DNA of 32,685 nt, taken from NCBI GenBank assembly GCA_016290905.1, contig JAEEVO010000024.1, positions 1 through 32,685 on the forward strand, written 5' to 3'. Shown here one piece after another: positions 1-7,759 of the stretch. How positions within the stretch are numbered: position 1 is the stretch's first letter; each line of letters starts with the position of its first letter. Under the pieces are notes generated by a model, which searched no databases, was not told the DNA's origin, and saw nothing but the letters and a program-made list of their open reading frames with translations. The stretch is from Lachnospiraceae bacterium (GTDB lineage Bacteria > Bacillota > Clostridia > Lachnospirales > Lachnospiraceae). Position numbers and translations under genes: made by a program.

Positions 1-52
1 GGTGGCACTTCTTAAGGGCTGTCACCGAATATTTATTTCGGAGGTTTATGAA

Positions 53-736
53 ATGGCAGAGTATAATGAAATGACGATCGCGGAGATGTATGATCTTTCT
101 CAGACAATCGCAGCTGAGCTGTTTGAAGGAAAGACTTATCCTTGGGAAGTACTTCCCGAAATAGGGGATTTTATTGTTAAGCTTGGAGCCACACTTGATC
201 CTGAAGAGTATGAGAAGAGGGGCGAGAACGTATGGATAGCAAAGTCGGCTACCATCGCACCTACAGCCAGCATTAACGGTCCCTGTATAATAGGAAAGAA
301 CACCGAAGTCAGACAGTGCGCTTTTATCCGCGGCAAGGCTTTGGTCGGAGAAGGCTGTGTAGTAGGAAATTCTACCGAGCTTAAGAATGTTGTCCTTTTT
401 AATAAAGTACAGGTTCCTCATTATAATTATGTGGGTGACTCTGTTCTGGGCTTCAAGTCCCATACCGGCGCAGGTGCTATCACCTCAAACGTAAAGCAGG
501 ATAAGACACTGGTAAAGGTTAACTATTACGGAACAAAGGTTGAGACAGGTCTTAAGAAGTTCGGTGCCATGCTTGCTGACAATGTGGAAGTCGGATGTAA
601 TTCCGTACTTAATCCCGGAACGGTTGTCGGAAAACATTCCAATATTTATCCTCTTTCCATGGTAAGAGGTTTTGTACCTGCCGAATCGATCATGAAGACG
701 GGCGGAGTGATCGTAAGTAAAACAGAGGATATCTGA
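53..736 (+). CDS. Left-handed beta-helix (hexapeptide-repeat) acyl/nucleotidyl-transferase-like protein
   Basis: A 227-residue protein. From about residue 60 it shows the loose isoleucine/valine-glycine hexapeptide rhythm of a left-handed beta-helix (for example CIIGKNTEVRQCAFIRG and SVLNPGTVVGKHSNIYP). The helix resembles the C-terminal acetyltransferase half of GlmU, but the nucleotidyltransferase (Rossmann) half is absent, so it is not a complete GlmU. The N-terminal ~55 residues form a short helical lead-in. Family members usually transfer acyl groups to sugar or amino substrates; the substrate here cannot be read from sequence. The ATG at 53 is chosen because CGGAGG (39-44) sits 8 nt upstream. 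The frame stays open to the window edge, but the upstream candidate start has no ribosome site. The downstream neighbour has its own promoter, so this is probably the last gene of its unit. Fold confident, function not. Confidence 0.8.
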   Translation: MAEYNEMTIAEMYDLSQTIAAELFEGKTYPWEVLPEIGDFIVKLGATLDPEEYEKRGENVWIAKSATIAPTASINGPCIIGKNTEVRQCAFIRGKALVGEGCVVGNSTELKNVVLFNKVQVPHYNYVGDSVLGFKSHTGAGAITSNVKQDKTLVKVNYYGTKVETGLKKFGAMLADNVEVGCNSVLNPGTVVGKHSNIYPLSMVRGFVPAESIMKTGGVIVSKTEDI

Positions 737-752
737 TTCTTTGAAAAACAAG

Positions 753-781
753 TTGCAAATACAGTACCAATATGTTAAAAT
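753..781 (+). promoter_or_regulatory. Sigma-A-type promoter for the DUF2752/DUF898 pair
   Basis: TTGCAA (753-758), a 17-nt spacer, then TAAAAT (776-781), in the AT-rich gap after the beta-helix gene. Both boxes are 5/6 to consensus and the spacing is ideal. Transcription would start near 788, about 40 nt before the DUF2752 start codon. Confidence 0.6.
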
Positions 782-828
782 ATTATTAACTTAACTGGAA
801 CAAAAGTTTTTATGTTAGGTTGGTTGAA

Positions 829-1257
829 ATGAAGGCGGCATTATTTGATCGGGGAGTGACGGGTTTGGAAGTTTTGAATGAAGAAATGCATCGAAGATTG
901 TATTCGGTCCTGAGAAAGTACGGGATTATACTGGGTGTGGGCATAGCCTATGCCATATGGTGTAATTTCAGCAGTCTGAGGATTCCGTGTATTATTCATC
1001 TTATTTTCCATGTCGAGTGTCCCGGCTGCGGCATGACACGTGCTGCAGTTGCCATGTCTCATATGGATTTTGCAACCGCGTTTGAATATAATAAACTTTC
1101 TGTTACAGTCATCCCGGTTTTACTTGTTCTTTTGGCAAGACACGAATACAGGTATATTAAAGTCGGAGAAAAGAACTTTACGAAGTTTGAAACGATCCTG
1201 CTGTGTATCCTGTTATACGTTACCTTGGCTTATGGAATAATTAGGAATCTGGTATGA
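829..1257 (+). CDS. DUF2752 family membrane protein
   Basis: A small membrane protein of 142 residues. The signature CPGCGMTRA (Cys64, Cys67) is the hallmark of the DUF2752 family, whose function is unknown. Hydrophobic stretches lie near residues 28-48, 84-104 and 118-140, consistent with three membrane segments and the CxxC motif between the first two. The ATG at 829 is preferred, with AGG (817-819) 9 nt upstream; a TTG at 820 is a possible alternative start. It lies 37 nt before the zinc-ribbon/DUF898-like gene and probably shares its transcript, since a promoter is visible at 753-781 and a terminator only after the second gene. The two conserved cysteines could bind metal or form a redox pair, but that is inference. 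Confidence 0.8.
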   Translation: MKAALFDRGVTGLEVLNEEMHRRLYSVLRKYGIILGVGIAYAIWCNFSSLRIPCIIHLIFHVECPGCGMTRAAVAMSHMDFATAFEYNKLSVTVIPVLLVLLARHEYRYIKVGEKNFTKFETILLCILLYVTLAYGIIRNLV

Positions 1258-1294
1258 GATAAGTTTTTCAAAAAAATTTTTGAGGAGGTTCAAG

Positions 1295-2377
1295 ATGGTT
1301 TGTTCTAGTTGCGGTGCAAATGTACCGGATGGCGATTTTTGTCCTGAATGCGGAGCAAAACAGGCAAACAAACCGGCAAATCAGATTCCGAATCCTGATC
1401 GGAATCAGGGTTATGCAAATTCAAATCCCAATCAGGGTTATGCAAATTCAAATCCCAATCAGGGTTATGCAAATGCAAATCCCAATCAGGGTTATGCAAA
1501 CGCAAATCCCAATCAGGGTTATGCAAACGCAAATCCCAACCAGGGTTACGCAAACGCAAATCCCAACCAGGGTTACGGCAATCCCAATCAGGGTTATGGT
1601 AATCCCAATATGGGTTATGGCAATCCCAACATGGGTTATGGTAATCCCAATATGGGTTACGGAAATCCCAACATGGGTGGCGGATATCCCAATCAGGGTA
1701 TCCCCCGTGCTCAACAGGGACCGTTCAGTTACTTTGACGGAACCGGTGCAGAGTATCTGGGAATGTTCCTTGTTAACTCCCTGTTGCTTGGCGTAACTTG
1801 CGGTTTTGCCATTCCGTGGGTAGTTGTTAGGAATCTTCAGTGGAGAAAGTCACATACCTTTATAAACGGCAGGAAACTGGCATTTACCGGAACTACTGCA
1901 CAGCTTATGGGTAACTGGATCAAGTGGTGGTTATTATCGCTTGTAACTTGCGGTATTTACTCTTTATGGGTATCCGTAAGAATGAAGGAATGGGAAATGA
2001 TCCATACCTGCTACGAGGATATGTTAGGCACAGGTCAGGAATCATTTGCGGACAGCTTCTATGACGGAACAGTCGGCGAGCGTCTCGGAGTCGTTCTTGT
2101 CGCAAGACTTCTTATCGGTCTTACCTGCGGTATCTACACTCCTTGGGCACAGACTAAGATTATTAAGTTCGATTTGGAACACTCAGTTATTAACGGTGAC
2201 AGATTAGGCTTTAAGGGTACCGGTGCAGGATACTGGGGCGAGAACGCAATCGTTGGTCTGTTATGTTTGGTTACCTGTGGCTTCTATATGCCTTGGGGTA
2301 TTGTACGTATCAATAAGTGGACATATAAGAATACTTTCATTCAGTCCATAGGCAACGTACTTAATCCTTACAGATAG
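1295..2377 (+). CDS. Zinc-ribbon, Asn/Gly/Tyr-repeat, DUF898-like membrane protein
   Basis: A 360-residue protein in three parts. Residues 3-19 form a zinc ribbon (Cys3, Cys6, Cys16, Cys19). Residues 38-126 are tandem low-complexity repeats: six 9-residue units of QGYANxNPN followed by five 7-residue units of (Q/M)GYGNPN. From about 150 to the end is a membrane domain resembling DUF898 (YjgN family). It is internally duplicated: each half begins with S(Y/F)(F/Y)DGT and contains two copies of the motif TCG-x-x-x-x-W, four in all. The ATG at 1295 is preferred over an upstream in-frame TTG because GAGGAGG (1282-1288) is 6 nt before it. It is cotranscribed with the DUF2752 gene and ends at a strong terminator. 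Zinc-ribbon plus repeat plus membrane-domain architectures are common in Clostridia but lack an assigned role. Confidence 0.8.
   Translation: MVCSSCGANVPDGDFCPECGAKQANKPANQIPNPDRNQGYANSNPNQGYANSNPNQGYANANPNQGYANANPNQGYANANPNQGYANANPNQGYGNPNQGYGNPNMGYGNPNMGYGNPNMGYGNPNMGGGYPNQGIPRAQQGPFSYFDGTGAEYLGMFLVNSLLLGVTCGFAIPWVVVRNLQWRKSHTFINGRKLAFTGTTAQLMGNWIKWWLLSLVTCGIYSLWVSVRMKEWEMIHTCYEDMLGTGQESFADSFYDGTVGERLGVVLVARLLIGLTCGIYTPWAQTKIIKFDLEHSVINGDRLGFKGTGAGYWGENAIVGLLCLVTCGFYMPWGIVRINKWTYKNTFIQSIGNVLNPYR
1406..1672 (+). repeat. In-frame tandem repeat: 6 x 27 nt then 5 x 21 nt
   Basis: Six 27-nt units (1406-1567) run directly into five 21-nt units (1568-1672). The 21-nt unit equals the 27-nt unit with two codons removed. 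Neighbouring 27-nt units differ by zero to two bases (the first two are identical), which suggests recent expansion by slippage or unequal recombination. Both unit lengths are multiples of three, so copy-number change would keep the frame. Confidence 0.95.
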
Positions 2378-2391
2378 GATTTATAGAATTT

Positions 2392-2425
2392 ACTGCCGGG
2401 AGATTTCCCGGCAGTTATTTTTTTT
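2392..2425 (+). terminator. Rho-independent terminator
   Basis: A perfect 9-bp GC-rich stem, ACTGCCGGG (2392-2400) with CCCGGCAGT (2407-2415), a 6-nt loop, and a run of eight T after TTA. It starts 14 nt after the stop of the repeat/DUF898-like gene and closes the unit. Confidence 0.93.
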
Positions 2426-2434
2426 AAAAAAATC

Positions 2435-2463
2435 TTGCCAATCGGTTAAAAAAGTTGTATCAT
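2435..2463 (+). promoter_or_regulatory. Promoter for the aminotransferase gene
   Basis: TTGCCA (2435-2440), 17-nt spacer, TATCAT (2458-2463). A second perfect -10 hexamer TATAAT lies at 2468-2473 but without a good -35 at the right distance, so two overlapping starts are possible. The site lies directly after a terminator and about 70 nt before the start codon. Confidence 0.6.
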
Positions 2464-2532
2464 ACTATATAATTGTCTGTAATATGTGTTTCATATACTG
2501 ATAAGGGGATTTGAAGGAAAGGATGTAAGACT

Positions 2533-3729
2533 ATGACAGGATTATCAAAGAAAGCTTTGGCAGTTAAGCCGTCATCTACGCTGGCCATTTCGGATAAGGC
2601 GAAGCAGATGAAAGCGGCGGGTGTTGATGTGGTTAGCTTCGGCGCAGGAGAACCCGATTTTCCCACACCTAAAAACGTTTGTGATGCGGCTATCGACGCT
2701 ATAAATGCGGGATTTACAAAGTATACGGCAGCTTCCGGAATACTTGAGCTGAAAAAGGCAATTTGTGACAAGTTTTCCCGTTTCAACAAGCTTCATTATG
2801 AAACAAACCAGATAGTGATCAGCAATGGCGGAAAGCATTCACTGACAAATATCTTTGAAGCGATACTTGATCCCGGGGACGAGGTTATCATCCCCGCACC
2901 CTACTGGCTGAGCTATCCTGAGATGGTCAAACTTGCGGGAGGCATTCCGATTTATGTCCGTTGTGATAAGGATAACGGATATAAGATCACGGCTGAGCAG
3001 CTTGCCAATGCATGTACCGCTGATACTAAGGCTTTTGTCCTTAATTCTCCGAATAACCCTACCGGTATGATCTATACCAAGCAGGAGCTTGAAGCTTTGG
3101 CTAAAGTAATAGTTGAAAAGGATATATACTGTGTATCCGATGAGATGTACGAGAATCTGGTTTATACGGATGAAGAGGTTGTCAGCATAGCATCTTTTAA
3201 CGAAGAGATATATAAGAGGACCATTACATGTTCAGGATTTGCTAAGGCATATTCGATGACCGGGTGGAGACTCGGTTATCTTGGAGCTGTTCCGGAGATA
3301 GCAAAGGCTATCGGAAGCATTCAGAGCCATCAGACATCCAATCCCAACTCAATAGCTCAGAAGGCAGGTGTTGAAGCTCTTAACGGTCCTCAGGATACGG
3401 TTGAGGCCATGAGGCAGGAATTCGCAAAGCGCTGCGATTATATGTTCGATCGTATTTCGGCCATGCCTCATGCATCCATCATCAAGCCCAGCGGTGCCTT
3501 CTATGCGTTTGTTGATGTAAGCGAAGCGTTCGGACTTAATTACAAGGGTGAAAGGATAGGCGACGTATTTAAGCTTGCGGACATCCTGCTTAACGACTTT
3601 AATGTAGCTGTGATACCTTGTAAGGATTTTGGCTTTGATACCCATATCAGACTGAGCTACGCCACAAGCATGGAAAATATAACCAAGGGTCTTGACAGGA
3701 TCGAAGCGTTCCTCAAGGCGCTTGAATGA
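2533..3729 (+). CDS. aspB: Pyridoxal-phosphate aminotransferase, aspartate aminotransferase type (class I, Ib)
   Basis: A 398-residue fold-type I aminotransferase of the Ib subgroup, whose members interconvert aspartate and oxaloacetate using 2-oxoglutarate/glutamate in the cytoplasm. Visible hallmarks: the opening SKKALAVKPSSTLAISDKAK typical of the subgroup, GAGEPDFPTP near residue 37, SPNNPTG at 172-178, Asp203 and Tyr206 in VSDEMYE, the Schiff-base lysine Lys238 in SGFAKAYSMTGWR, and the carboxylate-binding Arg373 in HIRLSY. Length is normal. The start at 2533 follows AAGGAAAGGA (2514-2523). It has its own promoter and sits alone between a terminator and the repeat region before alaS. Substrate preference for aspartate is inferred from the family; related enzymes use other amino acids. 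Confidence 0.9.
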   Translation: MTGLSKKALAVKPSSTLAISDKAKQMKAAGVDVVSFGAGEPDFPTPKNVCDAAIDAINAGFTKYTAASGILELKKAICDKFSRFNKLHYETNQIVISNGGKHSLTNIFEAILDPGDEVIIPAPYWLSYPEMVKLAGGIPIYVRCDKDNGYKITAEQLANACTADTKAFVLNSPNNPTGMIYTKQELEALAKVIVEKDIYCVSDEMYENLVYTDEEVVSIASFNEEIYKRTITCSGFAKAYSMTGWRLGYLGAVPEIAKAIGSIQSHQTSNPNSIAQKAGVEALNGPQDTVEAMRQEFAKRCDYMFDRISAMPHASIIKPSGAFYAFVDVSEAFGLNYKGERIGDVFKLADILLNDFNVAVIPCKDFGFDTHIRLSYATSMENITKGLDRIEAFLKALE

Positions 3730-3797
3730 AATCGATCGGGACGGTTTTCTGATTGAAATTGCCTCTCTTATATTTGATTGAGTCAGAATGTTATAAG

Positions 3798-3864
3798 TGT
3801 CATTCTGAGCGTAAGCGAAGAATCTTTTAGAGTATTAAGATCCTTCACTTCGTTCAGGATGACA
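3798..3864. repeat. REP-like imperfect palindrome
   Basis: A left arm at 3798-3824 pairs with a right arm at 3839-3864 over about 26 bp around a 14-nt loop. Aligning one arm to the reverse complement of the other leaves only transitions plus one inserted T, so as RNA nearly every position still pairs through G-U. The arm sequence (TGTCATTCTGAGCG, then AAGCGAAGAATC) is one I recognise as a dispersed palindromic motif present in many unrelated bacterial genomes. A second, smaller palindrome overlaps its left edge: TCAGAATG (3783-3790) with CATTCTGA (3801-3808). Confidence 0.8.
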
Positions 3865-3908
3865 GAATGGGTTATAGATGACAGAATGAGTTATGGATAA
3901 CAGAATGG
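3858..3908. repeat. 19-nt tandem repeat, about 2.7 copies
   Basis: Units at 3858-3876 and 3877-3895 (GATGACAGAATGRGTTATR) differ at two positions. A partial third unit follows at 3896-3908. The repeat grows out of the right arm of the REP-like palindrome and runs into the ribosome-binding region of alaS (GGAG at 3907-3910). Confidence 0.85.
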
Positions 3909-3920
3909 AGAAATATATAA

Positions 3921-6599
3921 ATGAAAAAATTTACTTCAAACGAGCTGAGAAAGGCTTGGATAGATTTTTACAAGGCACGCGGACATGTTGACTGCGGAGC
4001 AGTATCACTTGTTTCGGACGGATCCACTGGTGTTCTGTTCAACGTTGCGGGTATGCAGCCCCTTATGCCTTACTTACTTGGACAGAAACATCCTTTGGGA
4101 ACCAGGCTCTGTAACGTACAGGGCTGTGTACGTACCAATGATATCGACTCGGTAGGTGATAAGAGCCACGGAACATTCTTTGAGATGATGGGAAGCTGGA
4201 GCTTGGGCGATTATTTCAAGGAAGACCGTTGTAAGTGGAGCTTTGAGCTGCTGACACAGGTGTTCGGCTTTGATGCAGATCATCTTGCAGCTACCGTTTT
4301 TGCGGGAGATGAGAATGCACCCCGTGATGAGGAAGGTGCTGCCTGCCGTGAAGCATCGGGCTTTAAGAGAGAAAACATCTTTTATCTTCCCGCAGAGGAT
4401 AACTGGTGGGGCCTTGAATTCGGACCCTGCGGTCCCGACAGTGAGATGTTCTATGTAAAGGACGATGTACCTCCCTGTGGTCCCGACTGTAAGCCCGGAT
4501 GCCATTGCGGTAAGTATACCGAGATCGGTAATGACGTTTTCATGCAGTATGAAAAGCATCAGGACGGAACACTTACCCCTCTTGCCCAGAAGAATGTTGA
4601 TACCGGATGGGGTCTCGAGAGAAATCTTGCGTTCCTTAACGGTTTTGATGATGTATATAAGATCGACCTTCACGCTCCTTCAATCAGCTATATCGAAGAA
4701 GCAAGCGGCATCAAATATGATTCGGATGAAAAAATGACCAGGTCCATGAGAATCCTGGCTGACCATACACGTACGGCAGTTATGCTTATCGGTGACGAGG
4801 CAAAGCTTCTTCCTTCGAATGCAGGAGCAGGCTACGTACTCCGCCGTCTTATCCGCCGTGCAATAAGACATGCAAGAACCCTTGGTTTAAAGAAGGAAAA
4901 CATCTTAAAGGTTGCTGAGACATATATCTCAGTATATAAGGAAAGCTTCCCCAGACTTACAGAAAACAAGAACTTTATCCTTGACGAACTCGGCAAAGAG
5001 ATTGAGCGTTTCGAGGCAACTCTTGAAAACGGCTTAAAGGAGTTTAAGAAGATCCTTTCGGATAAACAGGCTGAAAAGAGCACCAGTATTGACGGAAAAT
5101 CAGCATTCTATCTCTATGATACCTTTGGATTCCCGCTTGAGCTTACGGTTGAGCTTGCTGAAGAAGAGGGCTTAAAGGTAGATGAAAAGGGCTTTGCGGA
5201 AGCTATGGAAGAGCAGAAGCAGAAGGCACGTGAAGGAAAGAACTTCTCACAGAAGCTTACAGGACAGAATTTATTTGATTCACTTGACGACTCCGTAAAG
5301 AGTGAGTTCTTAGGATATGATGCACTCGGCTGTGACGGCACTATTGTTGCCATGGCAGGTGCTGACGAGCTTGTAAATGAACTTAAGGAAGGCGCACAGG
5401 GAACTGTCATCACTGACAGAACAACCTTCTACGGTACTATGGGCGGTCAGGTCGGCGATATCGGTGAGATACTTGGGAACGACGGCTCTAAGTTTGAAGT
5501 AACCGAGACCATCCATGTGGCAGGCGGCAGAACCGCTCATGTAGGTAAGGTGGTATCCGGAAGCTTTAAGACATCCGATAAAGTATCATTAAATGTAAAT
5601 AAAGAAAACCGTGCAAAGACCTGCAGAAACCATTCGGCAACACACCTTCTTCAGGCTGCACTCCGTGAGGTACTCGGAAATGATGCCCATCAGGCAGGTT
5701 CATTCCAGGATCCCGAAAGAACCAGATTTGACTTCTCATACGGTCAGGCTATGACAAAAGAGCAGATCGAAAAGGTTGAGGCAATCGTTAATGCAAACAT
5801 CGAAAAGGATCTTCCCGTAGTTACCGATGTCATGAGCATCGATGACGCAAAGAAGACAGGTGCAATGGCACTGTTCGGAGAAAAGTACGGTGATTCCGTA
5901 AGAGTGGTATCCATGGGAGACTTCTCCAAGGAACTTTGCGGCGGTACCCACGTAAAGCATACCGGAGATATAGCATCCTTCAAGATCCTTTCGGAGTCCG
6001 GTGTTGCGGCAGGCGTTCGCCGTATAGAAGCTGTAACCGGTTCGAACGTACTGGCATATTATAAGAATTTAGAGGAAACATTAAATCAGGCTGCAGCTGC
6101 AGCAAAGACACAGCCTGCACTTCTTGCCGAGAAGATAACAAAGCTTCAGGCTGACAACAAGGCGCTTGCTTCGGAGCTTGAGTCATTAAAGGCCAAGATG
6201 GCAAAGGATTCGCTGGGAAATGTTCTTGACAATGTTGTGGAAGTTAAGAGAATGAAAGTGCTTGCGGCAAAGGTACCGGGAGTTGATATGAACGGACTTC
6301 GTGACCTTTCGGATAATCTCTGTGACAAGATGGGACAGGGCGTTGTAGTACTTGTTTCGGAAACTGACGGTAAAGTAAATCTTGTCGCAAAGGCTACGGA
6401 GGATGCTGTACTTAACGGAGCCCATGCAGGTAACCTGATCAAAGCCATCGCTCCCATGGTCGGAGGCGGCGGAGGCGGACGTCCCAATATGGCTCAGGCG
6501 GGCGGCAAGAATCCCGCAGGTATCGATGAATGTCTCAAGGCTGTTGTGGGTATTGTAGATTCGCAGCTTACAAGTGAGCTGATCGTGCATACCCCTTGA
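3921..6599 (+). CDS. alaS: Alanine--tRNA ligase
   Basis: A full-length 892-residue class II synthetase that charges tRNA-Ala and edits mischarged Ser/Gly. Domain order: catalytic domain at the N-terminus (FTSNELRKAWIDFYKARGH opening, WWGLEFGPCGPDSEMFY), tRNA-recognition domain, editing domain with zinc ligands His571 and His575 (HSATH) and Cys673/His677 (CGGTH), a coiled coil around 700-760, and a C-terminal C-Ala domain ending in a glycine-rich GGGGGGRPNMAQAGG. The start ATG at 3921 has GGAG 10 nt upstream. The gene is preceded by a palindrome and tandem repeat rather than by a T-box leader, which alaS often carries in Firmicutes. No promoter was convincingly identified. A short G-rich spacer separates it from nadK. 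Confidence 0.98.
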   Translation: MKKFTSNELRKAWIDFYKARGHVDCGAVSLVSDGSTGVLFNVAGMQPLMPYLLGQKHPLGTRLCNVQGCVRTNDIDSVGDKSHGTFFEMMGSWSLGDYFKEDRCKWSFELLTQVFGFDADHLAATVFAGDENAPRDEEGAACREASGFKRENIFYLPAEDNWWGLEFGPCGPDSEMFYVKDDVPPCGPDCKPGCHCGKYTEIGNDVFMQYEKHQDGTLTPLAQKNVDTGWGLERNLAFLNGFDDVYKIDLHAPSISYIEEASGIKYDSDEKMTRSMRILADHTRTAVMLIGDEAKLLPSNAGAGYVLRRLIRRAIRHARTLGLKKENILKVAETYISVYKESFPRLTENKNFILDELGKEIERFEATLENGLKEFKKILSDKQAEKSTSIDGKSAFYLYDTFGFPLELTVELAEEEGLKVDEKGFAEAMEEQKQKAREGKNFSQKLTGQNLFDSLDDSVKSEFLGYDALGCDGTIVAMAGADELVNELKEGAQGTVITDRTTFYGTMGGQVGDIGEILGNDGSKFEVTETIHVAGGRTAHVGKVVSGSFKTSDKVSLNVNKENRAKTCRNHSATHLLQAALREVLGNDAHQAGSFQDPERTRFDFSYGQAMTKEQIEKVEAIVNANIEKDLPVVTDVMSIDDAKKTGAMALFGEKYGDSVRVVSMGDFSKELCGGTHVKHTGDIASFKILSESGVAAGVRRIEAVTGSNVLAYYKNLEETLNQAAAAAKTQPALLAEKITKLQADNKALASELESLKAKMAKDSLGNVLDNVVEVKRMKVLAAKVPGVDMNGLRDLSDNLCDKMGQGVVVLVSETDGKVNLVAKATEDAVLNGAHAGNLIKAIAPMVGGGGGGRPNMAQAGGKNPAGIDECLKAVVGIVDSQLTSELIVHTP

Positions 6600-6752
6600 T
6601 GGGATTGATCACCCCTCATCAGGCTGCTTCACGGCCGCCTTCACCCCGAAAGGAAGTCATAACAGGAGGCGGGAAAGGCTTTAGAGGAGGCGCTGACGGC
6701 TTTTTAAAGGCGGTGTTGGCAGAAGAGATGAAAACGAAAGGAGGGGATCGGT

Positions 6753-7628
6753 GTGAAGAAATTTGCCATTATCACAAACAGTTCGAAGGATAAGGATCTT
6801 TTATTCTCAAAAAAAGTTGAAGCACTGATTTCATCCTTGGGCGGAGAAAGCCTTTTTTTGGGCGATCCGTTAATACGTGCGGTCTCGATATCCGACGGAG
6901 AAAAAGCGGTTTTCGGAGAGTCGGTCGAAAGAAAGCTTGAAGATTGCGAATGCATAATAGTTCTTGGCGGTGACGGAACAATAATCGAGACTGCAAGGGC
7001 TCTCGGCGACAGGACAATCCCGCTGGTAGGCATAAATCTTGGTACACTTGGTTTTCTGTCATGCATAGAAAAGAACCGTATGGAATATGCCGTAAAAGAA
7101 CTTATAGAAGACAGGTTTACTATAGAAGACAGGATGATGCTGAAGATATCTTTTCCGGGGATGAAGGACAGTAATTCCTGCTTTGCATTAAACGACGTGA
7201 CAATCACCAGAAGCGGTCTTTCACGTATCATACAGACGGATGTTTATGTTAACGGTGATGCTGTAGGTTCATATTTCGGCGACGGGTGCCTGGTTTCTAC
7301 ACCTACCGGTTCGACCGGATATAACCTTTCGGCAGGAGGACCGATAGTCACTCCCGAAGCAAAGCTTATGTGCATAAGCCCGATATGTCCGCACAGCTTA
7401 AACCACCGTTCAATAGTCGTTTCCGGTGACGATAAGATAAGAATAGTTATCGGAGAAAGTAAAAAATCACCTGATACCGAAAGCTTTGCAACGATAGACG
7501 GTCAGATTTTCGTAAAGCTGAACAGGGGTGATATCATAGATATAGAACAGGCCGAAAAAAAGATAAAGTTCATAAGATTCCCCGGACAGAGCTATTTTAA
7601 GGTGCTAAAGACCAAGCTGGAAAGATGA
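6753..7628 (+). CDS. nadK: NAD kinase
   Basis: A 291-residue ATP-NAD kinase that makes NADP+ from NAD+ in the cytosol. The diagnostic GGDGT motif is at residues 72-76 (catalytic Asp74), followed by the glycine-rich TPTGSTGYNLSAGGP segment and the HSLNHRSIVV region typical of the family. Length matches bacterial NadK. The GTG at 6753 is taken as the start because AAAGGAGGGG (6737-6746) lies 6 nt upstream. It heads the nadK-argR-yebC-recN group; nadK, argR and recN are neighbours in many Clostridia. The 153-nt space before it is G-rich and contains no clear promoter. Confidence 0.96.
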   Translation: MKKFAIITNSSKDKDLLFSKKVEALISSLGGESLFLGDPLIRAVSISDGEKAVFGESVERKLEDCECIIVLGGDGTIIETARALGDRTIPLVGINLGTLGFLSCIEKNRMEYAVKELIEDRFTIEDRMMLKISFPGMKDSNSCFALNDVTITRSGLSRIIQTDVYVNGDAVGSYFGDGCLVSTPTGSTGYNLSAGGPIVTPEAKLMCISPICPHSLNHRSIVVSGDDKIRIVIGESKKSPDTESFATIDGQIFVKLNRGDIIDIEQAEKKIKFIRFPGQSYFKVLKTKLER

Positions 7629-7650
7629 GGATCATTCGCTGATGCGCAGA

Positions 7651-7680
7651 TTGACAAAAAGAGCTGATGTTCGGGATGAT
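7651..7680 (+). promoter_or_regulatory. Possible promoter before argR
   Basis: A perfect -35 TTGACA (7651-7656) is followed after 18 nt by GATGAT (7675-7680), only 4/6 to the -10 consensus. It lies in the 131-nt gap between nadK and argR, about 70 nt before the argR start. No obvious ARG-box pair was seen, so autoregulation cannot be claimed. Confidence 0.35.
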
Positions 7681-7759
7681 AAACGATAACAAGATGACAA
7701 TGAACTTAATGACTTTATAGGTAATGCCTTAAACGGTAAGGACAGATTTGGAGGCCGGA

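Noticed and set aside
1-34. GGTGGCA...TGTCACC hairpin at the window edge, reminiscent of the end of a T-box leader
   Set aside because: Only 52 nt precede the first gene, there is no T-run, and the conserved T-box bulge is not clearly present; the upstream half cannot be seen.
1406-1672. CRISPR-like array
   Set aside because: The repeats are contiguous, without unique spacers, and in frame in a protein; no cas gene is present.
1305-1796. Several open frames on both strands over the NG repeat
   Set aside because: They exist only because a 27/21-nt repeat keeps other frames open; the zinc-ribbon frame has the ribosome site and conserved domains.
3798-3864. Terminator of the aminotransferase gene
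   Set aside because: No T-run follows either arm, and the sequence matches a dispersed palindromic repeat type.
4074-4673. 199-codon minus-strand frame inside alaS
   Set aside because: Antisense shadow of a well-conserved gene; no ribosome site or recognisable domain.
7690-7740. ARG box upstream of argR
   Set aside because: AT-rich text with ATGAACTTAATGAC is present, but it does not form a clear pair of palindromic ArgR boxes.
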